A DNA stretch of 64,000 bases. Origin: Cellulomonas phragmiteti (GTDB taxonomy: Bacteria > Actinomycetota > Actinomycetes > Actinomycetales > Cellulomonadaceae). The notes under the pieces were generated by a model. The model had not been told where the DNA came from. It made no database searches and worked only from the letters and a program-made list of their open reading frames with translations. The DNA lies in assembly GCF_016862775.1 (NCBI RefSeq), contig NZ_BONP01000004.1, forward strand, positions 152,391-216,390, in the 5' to 3' direction. Shown here piece by piece: positions 1 to 7,719 of the stretch. Both the position numbers and the translations under genes were made by a program. Numbering within the stretch: the stretch's first letter is position 1; each line of letters opens with the position of its first letter.

Positions 1-2
1 CC

Positions 3-365
3 GCCGGGTGTCCCGTCGGGTACGGCCACACGTGGCGCGCCCCGGTGGCGACGCGCCTGGGCCTGCTCCCGCTCGGCTACGCGGACGGCCTGCCGCGGGC
101 CGCCTCCGGGCGTGCGGAGGTTCTGGTGCGCGGCCGTCGCCGCCCCGTCGTGGGACGGATCTCCATGGACATGGCGGTCGTGGACCTGGGTGCCGACGGC
201 ACCGGTGCGGGTGAGGTCGTCACCGTGCTCGGTCCGGGGAACGACGGCGAGCCCACGGTGCGGGAGTGGGCGGCCTGGTCCGGCACGATCGAGCACGAGG
301 TCGTCACGGGCCTCGGTGCGCGGCTGCTGCGTACCGTGTGCCCCGCGGGCCCGAGGGGCCTGTGA
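3..365 (+). CDS. alr: Alanine racemase, C-terminal part (gene begins before the window)
   Basis: This is the C-terminal beta-barrel domain of a PLP-dependent alanine racemase, which interconverts L- and D-alanine for peptidoglycan. The visible 120 residues contain the YGHTW stretch, then LPLGYADGLPR and GRISMDM, which are family hallmarks. The PLP lysine lies upstream, outside the window. The stop codon TGA overlaps the ATG of the downstream D-Ala-D-Ala ligase (TGATG), so the two genes are probably translated together to make and then join D-alanine. An amino-acid racemase of the VanT type cannot be excluded, because the same operon carries an acyltransferase-3 membrane gene. Confidence 0.93.
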   Translation, partial: AGCPVGYGHTWRAPVATRLGLLPLGYADGLPRAASGRAEVLVRGRRRPVVGRISMDMAVVDLGADGTGAGEVVTVLGPGNDGEPTVREWAAWSGTIEHEVVTGLGARLLRTVCPAGPRGL

Positions 366-1303
366 TGGGCGCGCGCGTGGCCGTCGTGGGCGGCGGTCAG
401 AACTGCGAGCACGACGTCTCCCTGGCGTCCGCTGCCGCGGCCGTCGCCGCGCTGCGGACCGTCGGCCACGAGGTGGTCGCCCTGACGATCGACCGGGACG
501 GGGAGTGGCGTGACGCGCAGGACCGCCCGCTCGGCCTCGCCGGCGCCGTGCAGGTGCTCGGCACGTGCGACGTCGTCGTGCCCGCGCTGCACGGCCCGCG
601 GGGCGAGGACGGCACCGTGGCTGCGCTGTGCGAGCTCGCCGGCCTGCCGTACGTGGGCTCGGGCGTCGGGGCGGGAGCGCTGGCCATGGACAAGTGGGTG
701 ACCAAGCTCGTCGCCGAGGCGGTGGGCGTCGCCACCGCACCCGGTGTCCTGCTCACCGCCGCGACGGCGGCCGACCACGCCTGGACGCACCCCGTCGTCG
801 TCAAGCCGGTCGCCGCCGGCTCCAGCCACGGGGTCTCGCTGGTCCGCACGCCGGACGAGCTGGCCCCTGCCCTGGCCGCCGCGCTGGCCCTGGACGACCG
901 GGTGCTCGTCGAGGACGTCGTCGTCGGCCGCGAGGTGGACGTCGCGGTGCTCGGGCGCCCCGACGGCTCCCGGGTGGTGCCGCCGGCGCTCGAGGTGGTG
1001 GTCGACGGGCTGTTCGACCTCGGGACCAAGTACGACGGCACCGCGTGCTTCCGGGTGCCTGCGCCCCTGACGGACGCTGAGCGCGACGCGCTGCGGACCG
1101 CCGCGGTCACCGTGTACGACGCACTCGGCTGCGCGGGCGTCGCGCGGGTCGACTTCTTCCTCACCGCCGACGGCCCCGTGCTCAACGAGGTCAACACCAT
1201 GCCCGGGTTCACCGAGCACTCGCAGGTGCCCCGGATGTTCGCGGCCGGCGGCACGTCCTACCCCGAGCTGCTGGACCTGCTGGTGCGGGACGTGCTCGCA
1301 TGA
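365..1303 (+). CDS. ddl: D-alanine--D-alanine ligase (ATP-grasp)
   Basis: A 312-residue ATP-grasp ligase that joins two D-amino acids for the peptidoglycan stem. The N-terminal motif is EHDVSLASA (15-23), followed by LHGPRGEDG (75-83), the ATP-grasp lysine region VVVKPVAAGSSHG (144-156) and the Mg-binding NEVNTMPGF (274-282). Lys222-Tyr223 sits where D-Ala and D-Ser ligases have Lys-Tyr and D-Lac ligases have His, so a depsipeptide (VanA-like) ligase is unlikely. The ATG at 365 was chosen because it overlaps the alr stop and the reading frame then begins directly with the Rossmann-like strand VAVVGGG. It is somewhat shorter than typical Ddl (about 340-370 residues). Its end overlaps the next gene by 4 bases. 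Confidence 0.93.
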   Translation: MGARVAVVGGGQNCEHDVSLASAAAAVAALRTVGHEVVALTIDRDGEWRDAQDRPLGLAGAVQVLGTCDVVVPALHGPRGEDGTVAALCELAGLPYVGSGVGAGALAMDKWVTKLVAEAVGVATAPGVLLTAATAADHAWTHPVVVKPVAAGSSHGVSLVRTPDELAPALAAALALDDRVLVEDVVVGREVDVAVLGRPDGSRVVPPALEVVVDGLFDLGTKYDGTACFRVPAPLTDAERDALRTAAVTVYDALGCAGVARVDFFLTADGPVLNEVNTMPGFTEHSQVPRMFAAGGTSYPELLDLLVRDVLA

Positions 1304-2307
1304 GCGGGCGCATCGAGGCGATCGACCTGCTCCGCGGCATCGCCGTCGCGCTCGTCCTGCTGCGGCACGCCTTCCCGGAGCCGTTCGCGGGCGCCGGCGT
1401 GGTCGGGATCGTCATGTTCTTCACCCTCAGCGGCTACCTCATCACAGGGGTGCTGCTGGGCGAGCTGGAGCGCACCGGTCGCGTCGACCTGGGCCGCTTC
1501 TACCGGCGCCGCGCGCGCCGGCTCGTGCCGGCGCTGGTCGCGCTCGTCGCCGGCGTGGTGCTGGTGACCCTGCTGCTCGACCCGCTCGGTGACCGCGACG
1601 AGCTGCCGAAGACCGTCGCGGTCGCCCTGACGTGGACGGGCAACCTGCCCTTCGGTCACGCGAGCGACGCGACGTTCCACCTGTGGACGCTCGCGACCGA
1701 GGAGCAGTTCTACCTGTTCTGGCCGGCCGTGCTCGCCCTCGGGTTCGCGCGGCGGCGCGTCGGCGTGACGCTGCTGGTCGTCGCCGGCGTGTGCGCCCTC
1801 GCGTGCGTGTCGACCGTCGTCTGGCTGGCCGAGGAGCCGGACCTGGCCTACAGCCTGCCGACCAGCTGGGCGATCTGCTTCGTGGTCGGCGCGGCTGCCC
1901 GCGTGCTGCAGGAACGCGTCGTCGTGCCGGTCTGGGCCGTCCCGGTGGCGCTCGTCGCCCTGGCGGTGCTCAGCGTGGTTCCCTTGAGAGGACACGCGCT
2001 CACGTACCTGGCGGGAGGTCCGGCCATCGCTGCGCTCACCGCGGTGCTGCTGCTGGCGTGGCGCACCTGGACCGAGGTGAGGCCACCGGCCCTGCGCGCC
2101 CTCGTCGCGCTCGGCACCGTGTCGTACGGCGCCTACCTGTGGAACTACCCGCTGACGGTGTGGCTGCGCCCGCACGTCGAGCACGGTGCGGGCGCGCTCG
2201 CCCTCGTCCTCACGCTCGGCCTGGCGGCGCTGAGCTGGCACCTCGTGGAGCGGCCGTTGCAGCCGCGGGCGCTGCAGCCGCGGGCGCACAGCCGGGTGCC
2301 GGCGTGA
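1300..2307 (+). CDS. Acyltransferase-3 family integral membrane protein (OafA-like)
   Basis: A 335-residue polytopic membrane acyltransferase that would O- or N-acylate a cell-envelope glycan. It begins with the typical family start [20 protein letters not shown], which contains the conserved Arg and His. The motifs [23 protein letters not shown] and [15 protein letters not shown] follow, then about eight further hydrophobic segments. It has no SGNH extension. ATGA overlap with ddl and GTGA overlap with the kinase gene place it in the same operon. The same domain forms the membrane half of VanT serine racemases, which is of interest next to alr and ddl. The substrate is unknown. Confidence 0.9.
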   Translation: MSGRIEAIDLLRGIAVALVLLRHAFPEPFAGAGVVGIVMFFTLSGYLITGVLLGELERTGRVDLGRFYRRRARRLVPALVALVAGVVLVTLLLDPLGDRDELPKTVAVALTWTGNLPFGHASDATFHLWTLATEEQFYLFWPAVLALGFARRRVGVTLLVVAGVCALACVSTVVWLAEEPDLAYSLPTSWAICFVVGAAARVLQERVVVPVWAVPVALVALAVLSVVPLRGHALTYLAGGPAIAALTAVLLLAWRTWTEVRPPALRALVALGTVSYGAYLWNYPLTVWLRPHVEHGAGALALVLTLGLAALSWHLVERPLQPRALQPRAHSRVPA

Positions 2308-3530
2308 GCGCCGACGGCTGGCGGGCCTGGGCCCCCGAGGGGGGCGGCGCGGTCGCCGTCCTGCTCCTGGGCGACCTGCAGGCTGCCCAGGACGCGCGGC
2401 CCGCCGCGCTGCTGCCCGTCCTGGGTCTGGCGGCCGCGGTGCTGCTGGTGCGCAGGGCCCCGGGTGCGTCGCTGGCGGTCGTCTGGGTCGTGGCCGTCGC
2501 GCACGTGATGATCGCGGTCCCGGTGCTCGGGATCGAGGTGGCGGTCGCGGTGGTGGCCTTCGGCTGCGCCCGCTGGGGCGGGCGGGCCACCGTGGTGGCC
2601 AGCGGCGTCTCCATCCCCGCCGCGGCCGGGCTCGCGGGGATCCTGCTGGCAGGCGGGTGGTACGGCTTCGTCGGCGACGTCGGGATCCTGCGGGACCTGG
2701 TCGCGTCCGCCTCCCGCGTCGGCAACACCGTCGTGGGGATCGCGCTGCTCTGGGTGCTCCTGCTCGTGCTGCCGTGGCTGGCGGGGTTCACGCTGCGCGC
2801 CGTCGCGCGCGCCCGGCGGTCCGAGGACTCGCAGGCGGCGGCCGAACAGGACGCGCTGCGTGCCCAGCGCGAGACGGCGCAGGCGCGCGAGATCGCGCAG
2901 CTGCGCGAGGACCAGGCGAGCCTGGCGCGCGACGTGCACGACGTCGTGGGCCACTCGCTGGCGGTCATCCTCGCCCAGGCGGAGTCGGCGCAGTTCCTGC
3001 CCGACGACCCCGCGGCGCTCAAGGCGACGATGGCCACGATCGCCACCTCGGCCCGCGCGTCGCTGCAGGACGTGCGCGGGGTGCTGAGTCCCACGAGCCC
3101 ACCGGTCGCGCGCCCGGGCGGGCTGGACCAGCTGGTCGAGGGCGTGCGGGCCAGCGGCCACGAGGTGGTCTCGCAGCAGCTCGGCGACCCGCGCCCGATG
3201 CCGCCGGAGCTCGAGGTCGTCGCGTTCCACGTGCTGCAGGAGATGCTCACCAACGCGATCCGGCACGGGACGCGGGAGGCGCCCGTCGTGGTCGAGCGCC
3301 GCTGGCCCGACGGTGGTGCGGGCCAGGACCTGCGCATCGAGGTCCGCAACGTCGAGGGCGGGAGCCCGCCGGACGCCCCGGCACCCGAGCGCGCCGGCCG
3401 GGGGATCGACGGCATGCGGCGTCGTCTGGAGTCGGTCGGCGGGCGGCTGGAGGTCGGTCGCGGCGAGTCGCCCGAGGGTCGCACCTTCATCGCCACCGCC
3501 TGGGTGCCGGTGCGCGCGAGGACGGCATGA
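2304..3530 (+). CDS. NarL-type sensor histidine kinase (HisKA_3)
   Basis: A 408-residue membrane sensor kinase. About five to six N-terminal hydrophobic segments (residues 10-165) are followed by a short coiled linker, the HisKA_3 phosphoacceptor LARDVHDVVGHSLAV (His near residue 212) and a HATPase domain with the N-box LQEMLTNAIRHG and the G-box GRGIDGMRRRL. The GTG start at 2304 overlaps the acyltransferase stop (GTGA); the upstream in-frame extension would lie inside the acyltransferase and is rejected. It is paired with the response regulator 8 bases downstream. The stimulus is unknown, but the operon suggests a cell-wall or envelope signal. Confidence 0.9.
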   Translation: MSADGWRAWAPEGGGAVAVLLLGDLQAAQDARPAALLPVLGLAAAVLLVRRAPGASLAVVWVVAVAHVMIAVPVLGIEVAVAVVAFGCARWGGRATVVASGVSIPAAAGLAGILLAGGWYGFVGDVGILRDLVASASRVGNTVVGIALLWVLLLVLPWLAGFTLRAVARARRSEDSQAAAEQDALRAQRETAQAREIAQLREDQASLARDVHDVVGHSLAVILAQAESAQFLPDDPAALKATMATIATSARASLQDVRGVLSPTSPPVARPGGLDQLVEGVRASGHEVVSQQLGDPRPMPPELEVVAFHVLQEMLTNAIRHGTREAPVVVERRWPDGGAGQDLRIEVRNVEGGSPPDAPAPERAGRGIDGMRRRLESVGGRLEVGRGESPEGRTFIATAWVPVRARTA

Positions 3531-3537
3531 TGAACGG

Positions 3538-4233
3538 GTGACGGAGATCTCGGTGCTGCTGGTGGACGACCAGGAGCTGTTCCGCGAGGGCGTCCGGGTC
3601 ATCGTCGACGCCCAGGAGGGCATGCGGGTCGTCGGCTCGGCCGGTGACGGCGTCGAGGCGGTCCGGCTGGTCGACGAGCTGTCGCCGGACGTCGTGCTCA
3701 TGGACGTGCGCATGCCGGAGATGGACGGCGTGGAGGCGACCCGGCAGATCTGCTCCCCGGCGCGGGTCGCCGCGCGGTCGTCCCCGGTGCGGGTGATCGT
3801 GCTCACGACGTTCGACCTCGACGACCGCGCCGCCACGGCCATCCGGCACGGTGCGAGCGGCTTCCTGCTCAAGGACACGACGCCGACCATGCTGCGCGAC
3901 GCGATCCGGACGGTGCACGCGGGCAACGCCGTGCTCGCCCCGCGCGACCTGTCGGCGCTGCTCGACCGACAGTTCCGCGCGCCCGCGCCGCCGCCGCCGG
4001 GGTTCGACACGCTCACCGAGCGGGAGCGGGAGGTGTTCGACGCGGTCGCCCGCGGCATGTCCAACACCGAGATCGCCCGGCTGGTGTTCGCCTCGGAGTC
4101 GACGGTCAAGACCCACGTCGGTGCCGTGCTGCGCAAGCTGGCCCTGCGGGACCGGGTGCAGGTCGTCGTGCTCGCGCACGAGCACGGCCTGCTCGACCCC
4201 GGTGAGGCCGGCGGACGCGGCCCCGGGGACTAG
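3538..4233 (+). CDS. NarL/FixJ-family response regulator
   Basis: A 231-residue two-domain response regulator, partner of the preceding kinase. The receiver domain starts [15 protein letters not shown] with the phospho-Asp in [12 protein letters not shown] (near residue 57), the Thr switch in VLTTFDLDD and the Lys in FLLKDTTP. The LuxR-type HTH is [20 protein letters not shown] plus [15 protein letters not shown]. The start is GTG 3538, which puts the receiver domain at the N-terminus; no in-frame ATG is near. The output is probably the local operon or envelope-stress genes, which is an inference from position only. Confidence 0.9.
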   Translation: MTEISVLLVDDQELFREGVRVIVDAQEGMRVVGSAGDGVEAVRLVDELSPDVVLMDVRMPEMDGVEATRQICSPARVAARSSPVRVIVLTTFDLDDRAATAIRHGASGFLLKDTTPTMLRDAIRTVHAGNAVLAPRDLSALLDRQFRAPAPPPPGFDTLTEREREVFDAVARGMSNTEIARLVFASESTVKTHVGAVLRKLALRDRVQVVVLAHEHGLLDPGEAGGRGPGD

Positions 4234-4274
4234 GCGGGCGCCGCGCGACGAGCGACCACGTGCGCATCCGACAC

Positions 4275-4314
4275 GTGTACGGAAAGTTGTACACTGTCTC
4301 GCTCAACTAGTTGA
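4275..4314 (+). promoter_or_regulatory. Palindromes upstream of the toxin-antitoxin genes (probable autoregulatory operator)
   Basis: Two inverted repeats precede the antitoxin: GTGTAC-8 nt-GTACAC at 4275-4294 and a perfect 12-base palindrome TCAACTAGTTGA at 4303-4314, ending 32 bases before the ATG. The stretch is AT-rich compared with its surroundings. RelBE/YefM-type modules are normally repressed by the antitoxin at such sites. The binding protein is inferred, not shown. Confidence 0.5.
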
Positions 4315-4346
4315 CCTGACGGCGCGACGCGCGCAGACTTGCTTTC

Positions 4347-4640
4347 ATGTCGATCATCCAGCCGGTCGAGCCCACCAGCGTTGCCCGCGCGGCGCTCTCC
4401 GAGACCCTCAAGCGCTTCCGCCGCGAGGGGCTCCACGCTGACCCGTTGGTCTTCGGCAGCCACCGCCGGGCCGAGGCGGTGGTCATGCCGTGGGCGCTGT
4501 ACGAGGCCGTCCTGCCGGCGATCGAAGACGCTCAGATTGCCCCTGTGCTGCGTGAGCGGATGCACGACGGCCGCGAGCGCGTGGCGCTCGAGGAGGCCAT
4601 CGACGAGCTGGGGTTCGATCGCTCTGAGTTCGACCTCTGA
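4347..4640 (+). CDS. Antitoxin of a type II toxin-antitoxin pair (Phd/YefM-like)
   Basis: A 97-residue protein with the plan of a Phd/YefM-type antitoxin. The N-terminal half would bind DNA (residues 1-55, including the strand DPLVFGSHRRAEAVVMPWA typical of prevent-host-death folds). The C-terminal half is acidic and helical and would wrap the toxin (ERVALEEAIDELGFDRSEFD). It lies 8 bases before the toxin gene and would neutralise it and repress the operon through the palindromes upstream. The family is assigned from sequence pattern and context. Confidence 0.75.
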   Translation: MSIIQPVEPTSVARAALSETLKRFRREGLHADPLVFGSHRRAEAVVMPWALYEAVLPAIEDAQIAPVLRERMHDGRERVALEEAIDELGFDRSEFDL

Positions 4641-4648
4641 GCGCACCG

Positions 4649-5026
4649 GTGAAGCTGGAGCTGCACCCGGACGTCGTGAGCGACATCCGGGCACTGCCGA
4701 ACGAGGCTGCGCAACGCGCCGCGATCGACACGATCAGTCAGATCCGTCAGGGCCGACGTGAGGGCAAGCCGCTGGAGTACCGCGCTGGAACGGGTGACCT
4801 GCGTGACTGTCGCAAGTGCTACTTCGACGCCCCCGGGCGTGAGGACAAGCCGCGCTTCCGGCTCGTGTACCACGTGACCAGCGAGGACAACCTGCAGGTG
4901 CTGGCTGCCGAGGTCGTCGCCGTCGGCGAGCGCGCCGACCTGGCCGCGTATCACGAGGCAGCGATCCGGCTGGGTCGGCACCCCAACGACGGTGTCCCTG
5001 CGGACTCGGACGACGGGCGCTCCTGA
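4649..5026 (+). CDS. RelE/ParE-type toxin
   Basis: A 125-residue protein of the RelE/ParE superfamily. These are usually mRNA interferases acting at the ribosome or gyrase poisons. Visible features are the N-terminal helix pair LHPDVVSDIRALPNEAAQRA, the strand GTGDLRDCRKCYFD, the strand RFRLVYHV and the C-terminal strand VLAAEVVAVGERADLAAYH, which matches the usual RelE ending. The start is GTG 4649. The C-terminal tail of about 20 residues after the fold is longer than usual. The gene overlaps, on the opposite strand, the tail of a disrupted SDR reading frame, which suggests that the module or a rearrangement replaced the SDR 3' end. Confidence 0.75.
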   Translation: MKLELHPDVVSDIRALPNEAAQRAAIDTISQIRQGRREGKPLEYRAGTGDLRDCRKCYFDAPGREDKPRFRLVYHVTSEDNLQVLAAEVVAVGERADLAAYHEAAIRLGRHPNDGVPADSDDGRS

Positions 5027-5792
5027 CCGGTTCGATCCGGCGAGCCGGCAGACCGACGACGATGTCGAGCAGCGGGACCTGGGCGCCGACGACGCCGACC
5101 CACCCCGCCGCACGCATCTCCGCGCTGGTCAGATGCCGCTGCAGGGGAGTGAGGATGTACCCCGGAGCCGCGGAGCAGGCACGCACGCCGACGGGTGACC
5201 CGAGCGCGTCGAGCTGGGCCGCGAACAGCCGGTTGGCGGTCTTGGACTGCAGGTAGGCCTCCCACTTGTCATACCCGCGGGTGAGGTGGATGTCGTCCCA
5301 GCGGATCCGCGAGACGCCGGACGTCGCCATGACCACGCGCGCTCCGGGGGCGGCGGTGATGACCGGCCACAGGTGGTGGACGAGCGCGACGTGCCCGAGG
5401 TGGTTCACGGCGAACTGGGCTTCCCAGCCCGGGCCGACCCGGGTCAGTGGGCAGGCCATGATCCCTGCGTTGGCCACGACCACGTCGACCGGTCGCCCCG
5501 CGCGCACGACCCGGGCGGCGAAGGCCGCGACGCTGCTCAGATCGGCCAGATCCATCTCGTCCACCTGGACGTCCGGGAGATCTGACAGGGCGGCCCGGGC
5601 GACGGCGGGCCGACGGGCGGGAACCAGGACGTCCGCACCGGCCGCGGCCAGGGCGCGGGTCGTCTCCAAGCCGAGGCCGGAGTAGCCGCCCGTGACGACG
5701 GCGAGCCGGCCGCGGAGGTCGAGGCCGTCGACCACCTCGCGTGCGGTCGGTCGTCCTGGGGTGGTGGGCAGCGCGGGGGCGTCGGAGGTCAT
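4734..5792 (-). pseudogene. Short-chain dehydrogenase, C-terminally truncated/replaced
   Basis: An NAD(P)-dependent SDR of the WW-oxidoreductase/retinol-dehydrogenase-like type. From the ATG at 5792 it has TGGYSGLG (34-41), NAG (108-110), the catalytic YLQSK (180-184) and APGYILTPLQRHL. Family-like sequence stops after EMRAAGWV, near residue 232 (about position 5097). Homologues normally continue for about 80 residues with a second substrate-loop region. Here the frame runs on for about 120 unrelated residues antisense to the toxin gene. The upstream in-frame start at 5855 is rejected because it would translate the hexamer repeats of the promoter. It is probably non-functional or altered. Confidence 0.7.
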
Positions 5793-5802
5793 GTCGCGGA
5801 CG

Positions 5803-5848
5803 CCTCGACCTCGACCTCGACCTTGACCTCGACCGCGGTCGAGGTCAA
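5803..5848. promoter_or_regulatory. Hexamer repeats and perfect 26-bp palindrome between the SDR and merR genes
   Basis: Positions 5803-5834 carry five tandem copies of a CCTCGA-like hexamer, one with a substitution. They run into a perfect 26-base palindrome at 5823-5848, whose left arm TTGACCTCGACCG is followed directly by its reverse complement. MerR regulators bind dyads of this kind between the -35 and -10 boxes. A TACGGT box at 5867-5872 lies 6 bases before the GTG of merR. Operator function for the divergent MerR/SDR pair is inferred. Confidence 0.6.
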
Positions 5849-5878
5849 CGGGCACCGGACGTGCCGTACGGTCGTGTC

Positions 5879-6124
5879 GTGGTGAGCGTCCCTGAGGGGT
5901 TGAGCATCGGCGAGGTCGCCCGGCGGAGCGGTCTCAGCATCCACACGCTGCGTCTGTACGAGCGGGAGGGCCTGCTCACCGGACCGGTCCGGCGGGATGC
6001 GGCCGGTCGGCGGCGCTACAGCGCGTGGGACGTGGAGTGGCTGGGCAGCTGCCGGTTGTTCCGGGCGTCAGGCATGCCGGCGGGCACCGGGGATGGCTCC
6101 GGCTCACGTCCGGGTGGTGCGTGA
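5879..6124 (+). pseudogene. MerR-family regulator, truncated after the DNA-binding domain
   Basis: The 81 residues hold a clear MerR winged HTH: LSIGEVARRSGLSIHTLRLY, then [20 protein letters not shown] and the second helix pair WDVEWLGSCRLFRASGMP. Intact relatives continue with about 60-200 residues of dimerisation helix and effector domain. Here family-like sequence ends at GMP (about 6077), runs into a low-complexity Gly/Ser tail and overlaps the 3' end of the convergent DinB gene by 21 bases. The GTG at 5879 fits a leaderless start 6 bases after TACGGT. It was probably the regulator of the divergent SDR. Both genes of the pair are damaged. Confidence 0.7.
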
Positions 6125-6682
6125 AGGGCGCGTCGGCAGCGGTGGGTCCTCGCCCACCAGGCCGTCGATCGCCTCACGGAACAGGTCGGCGTGCCCGACG
6201 TGCCGCGCGTACTCGTCGTGGAGGTCGACCAGGGCGCGGCGCAGGTTGCCACCCGGGCCGGGCCCGTCGGCCGCCCTGGTCGGCTGGTCGAGGCCTCCGG
6301 CCGAGAGCATGCGGTCCAAGGCCTCGGTGGAGCGGGCGACGCAGTCGGCCCAGAGCGCGTAGAGCTCCTCCGGGGTGTCGTCGGCCGCCGACCGCCACTC
6401 CCAGTCGGGGCCGTCGTAGCCGGCCCACTGGCGCCCGTAGCCGGGGCCGCCGAAGCACTCGGCCGTGCGCTGCGCCTCCACCAGGGACAGGTGCTTGATC
6501 AGCCCGGCCAGAGTCATCGCCGACGGTGGCTGGGCCGCATGGAGAGCGGCGTGGTCCAGCCCGCCCACCTTCCAGGCGAACTGGGCTCGGCTGCGCTGGA
6601 GGGCGAACAGCATCATCTCGACCTCCCCGGCGTCGTCTGCGGGCTCGTCGATCGTCGTGCTCACGGGCGGGTTGTGCGTCAT
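6104..6682 (-). CDS. DinB-superfamily (DUF664-like) protein
   Basis: A 192-residue four-helix-bundle protein of the DinB/YfiT group, metal-binding enzymes often linked to mycothiol or bacillithiol-dependent transfer reactions. The usual three His ligands are suggested by LIKHLSLVEAQR and by DLHDEYARHVGHADLFREAI near the C-terminus. It is divergent from the WYL regulator, with 53 bases between the starts, so that regulator may control it. The substrate is unknown. Its 3' end overlaps the broken merR gene. Confidence 0.85.
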   Translation of the reverse strand: MTHNPPVSTTIDEPADDAGEVEMMLFALQRSRAQFAWKVGGLDHAALHAAQPPSAMTLAGLIKHLSLVEAQRTAECFGGPGYGRQWAGYDGPDWEWRSAADDTPEELYALWADCVARSTEALDRMLSAGGLDQPTRAADGPGPGGNLRRALVDLHDEYARHVGHADLFREAIDGLVGEDPPLPTRPSRTTRT

Positions 6683-6735
6683 GCGGGGAGGCTACGACGG
6701 TATCCGGACGTTGCCCTTCCGGGTTGAATGAGGAG

Positions 6736-7716
6736 ATGGCGCGCGAGTCGAGTCCCACCGCCCGAGCGCTCCTGGCTCTGGAGGCGATCCAGGCCTGTCC
6801 CGGCATCACCGCCGACGCGCTCGCGGCACGGCTCGGCGTCTCCGAGCGCGCGGCGCGGCGCTACGTGGCGGTCCTCCGCGAGGCCGGCATCTCCGTCGAG
6901 TCGCTGCGCGGGCGGTTCGGCGGCTACCGGGCAGGACGCGGTGTCCGTCTGCCACCACTGATGTTCAGCGCCACCGAGGCGCTCCACCTGGTCATGGCCG
7001 TGCTGGACGGTCACCACGACGTCCGTGACGGGTCCGGTCCGGTCGCCGGCGCACTCGGCAAGATCGTCCGCGCCCTGCCGCACGGCGTCGCGACCCAGGT
7101 GGAGGCGCTGCGCCTGGCGGCGGCGCCGGCCCTCGACCTGGCGGCCGTCCGTCCCGACCCGTCGACGACCGCAGCGCTCGTGGAGGCGTGCGCGGAGCGC
7201 CGACGCGTCCGGCTCCGCTACCGCTCGGACGCCGGATCGGAGTGGGACCTCGACGCCGACCCCTGGGCGGTCGTCGTGCGGCACGGGCGGTGGTACCTGC
7301 TGTGCTGGTCGCACCGCAGCGGCGCCGTGCGCACCCTGCGCGTCGACCGGGTGCGCTCGACGACGACGCTGCCCGACACCTTCGACCCGCCCGCGGACCT
7401 CGATCCGGTGAGGATGCTCGAGGAGCACCTCGCCGTCGGGTGGGAGTACGACGTGGACGTCCTCATCGATGCCGAGGTCGATGCCGTCCGGCAGTACCTG
7501 CCCCGGTCCCTCGGGCGGCTGGAGCCGTCCGGGGGGACGGCGACGCGGCTGACCGGCACCACGGGCAACCCGTACTGGTACGCCGAGCAGCTCACGGTCA
7601 TCCCCGTGGGCTTCGAGGTCGTCGGCGGGCCGGAGCTGCGCCAGACGACACGCCGGCTCGGTGAGCGACTGCTCGCGGCGACGGGTGGGGGGTCCGGGGG
7701 TGACCCCGGGCGATGA
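6736..7716 (+). CDS. WYL-domain HTH transcriptional regulator
   Basis: A 326-residue regulator with an N-terminal winged helix (ALEAIQACPGITADALAARL and VSERAARRYVAVLREAGI, residues 9-60), the family signature RGRFGGYRAGRGVRLPPL, and a central WYL domain ending in PWAVVVRHGRWYLLCW. A WCX-type C-terminal domain follows. The ATG 6736 has the Shine-Dalgarno-like AGGAG directly upstream, while the in-frame extension overlaps the divergent dinB gene. WYL proteins sense small ligands or nucleic acids. The divergent DinB gene is the natural candidate target. Confidence 0.88.
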   Translation: MARESSPTARALLALEAIQACPGITADALAARLGVSERAARRYVAVLREAGISVESLRGRFGGYRAGRGVRLPPLMFSATEALHLVMAVLDGHHDVRDGSGPVAGALGKIVRALPHGVATQVEALRLAAAPALDLAAVRPDPSTTAALVEACAERRRVRLRYRSDAGSEWDLDADPWAVVVRHGRWYLLCWSHRSGAVRTLRVDRVRSTTTLPDTFDPPADLDPVRMLEEHLAVGWEYDVDVLIDAEVDAVRQYLPRSLGRLEPSGGTATRLTGTTGNPYWYAEQLTVIPVGFEVVGGPELRQTTRRLGERLLAATGGGSGGDPGR

Positions 7717-7719
7717 AGC

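Noticed and set aside
2145..4136. Long minus-strand open frame of more than 600 codons
   Set aside because: It lies entirely antisense to the acyltransferase, kinase and regulator genes, which have clear domains. Its composition (Arg/Gly/His/Gln-rich) is the usual shadow of GC-rich coding DNA.
5803..5834. Hexamer repeats considered as coding for an Arg-Gly-rich N-terminus of the SDR
   Set aside because: The peptide would be low-complexity and absent from the SDR family, and the repeats overlap the regulatory dyad. The ATG at 5792 is better.
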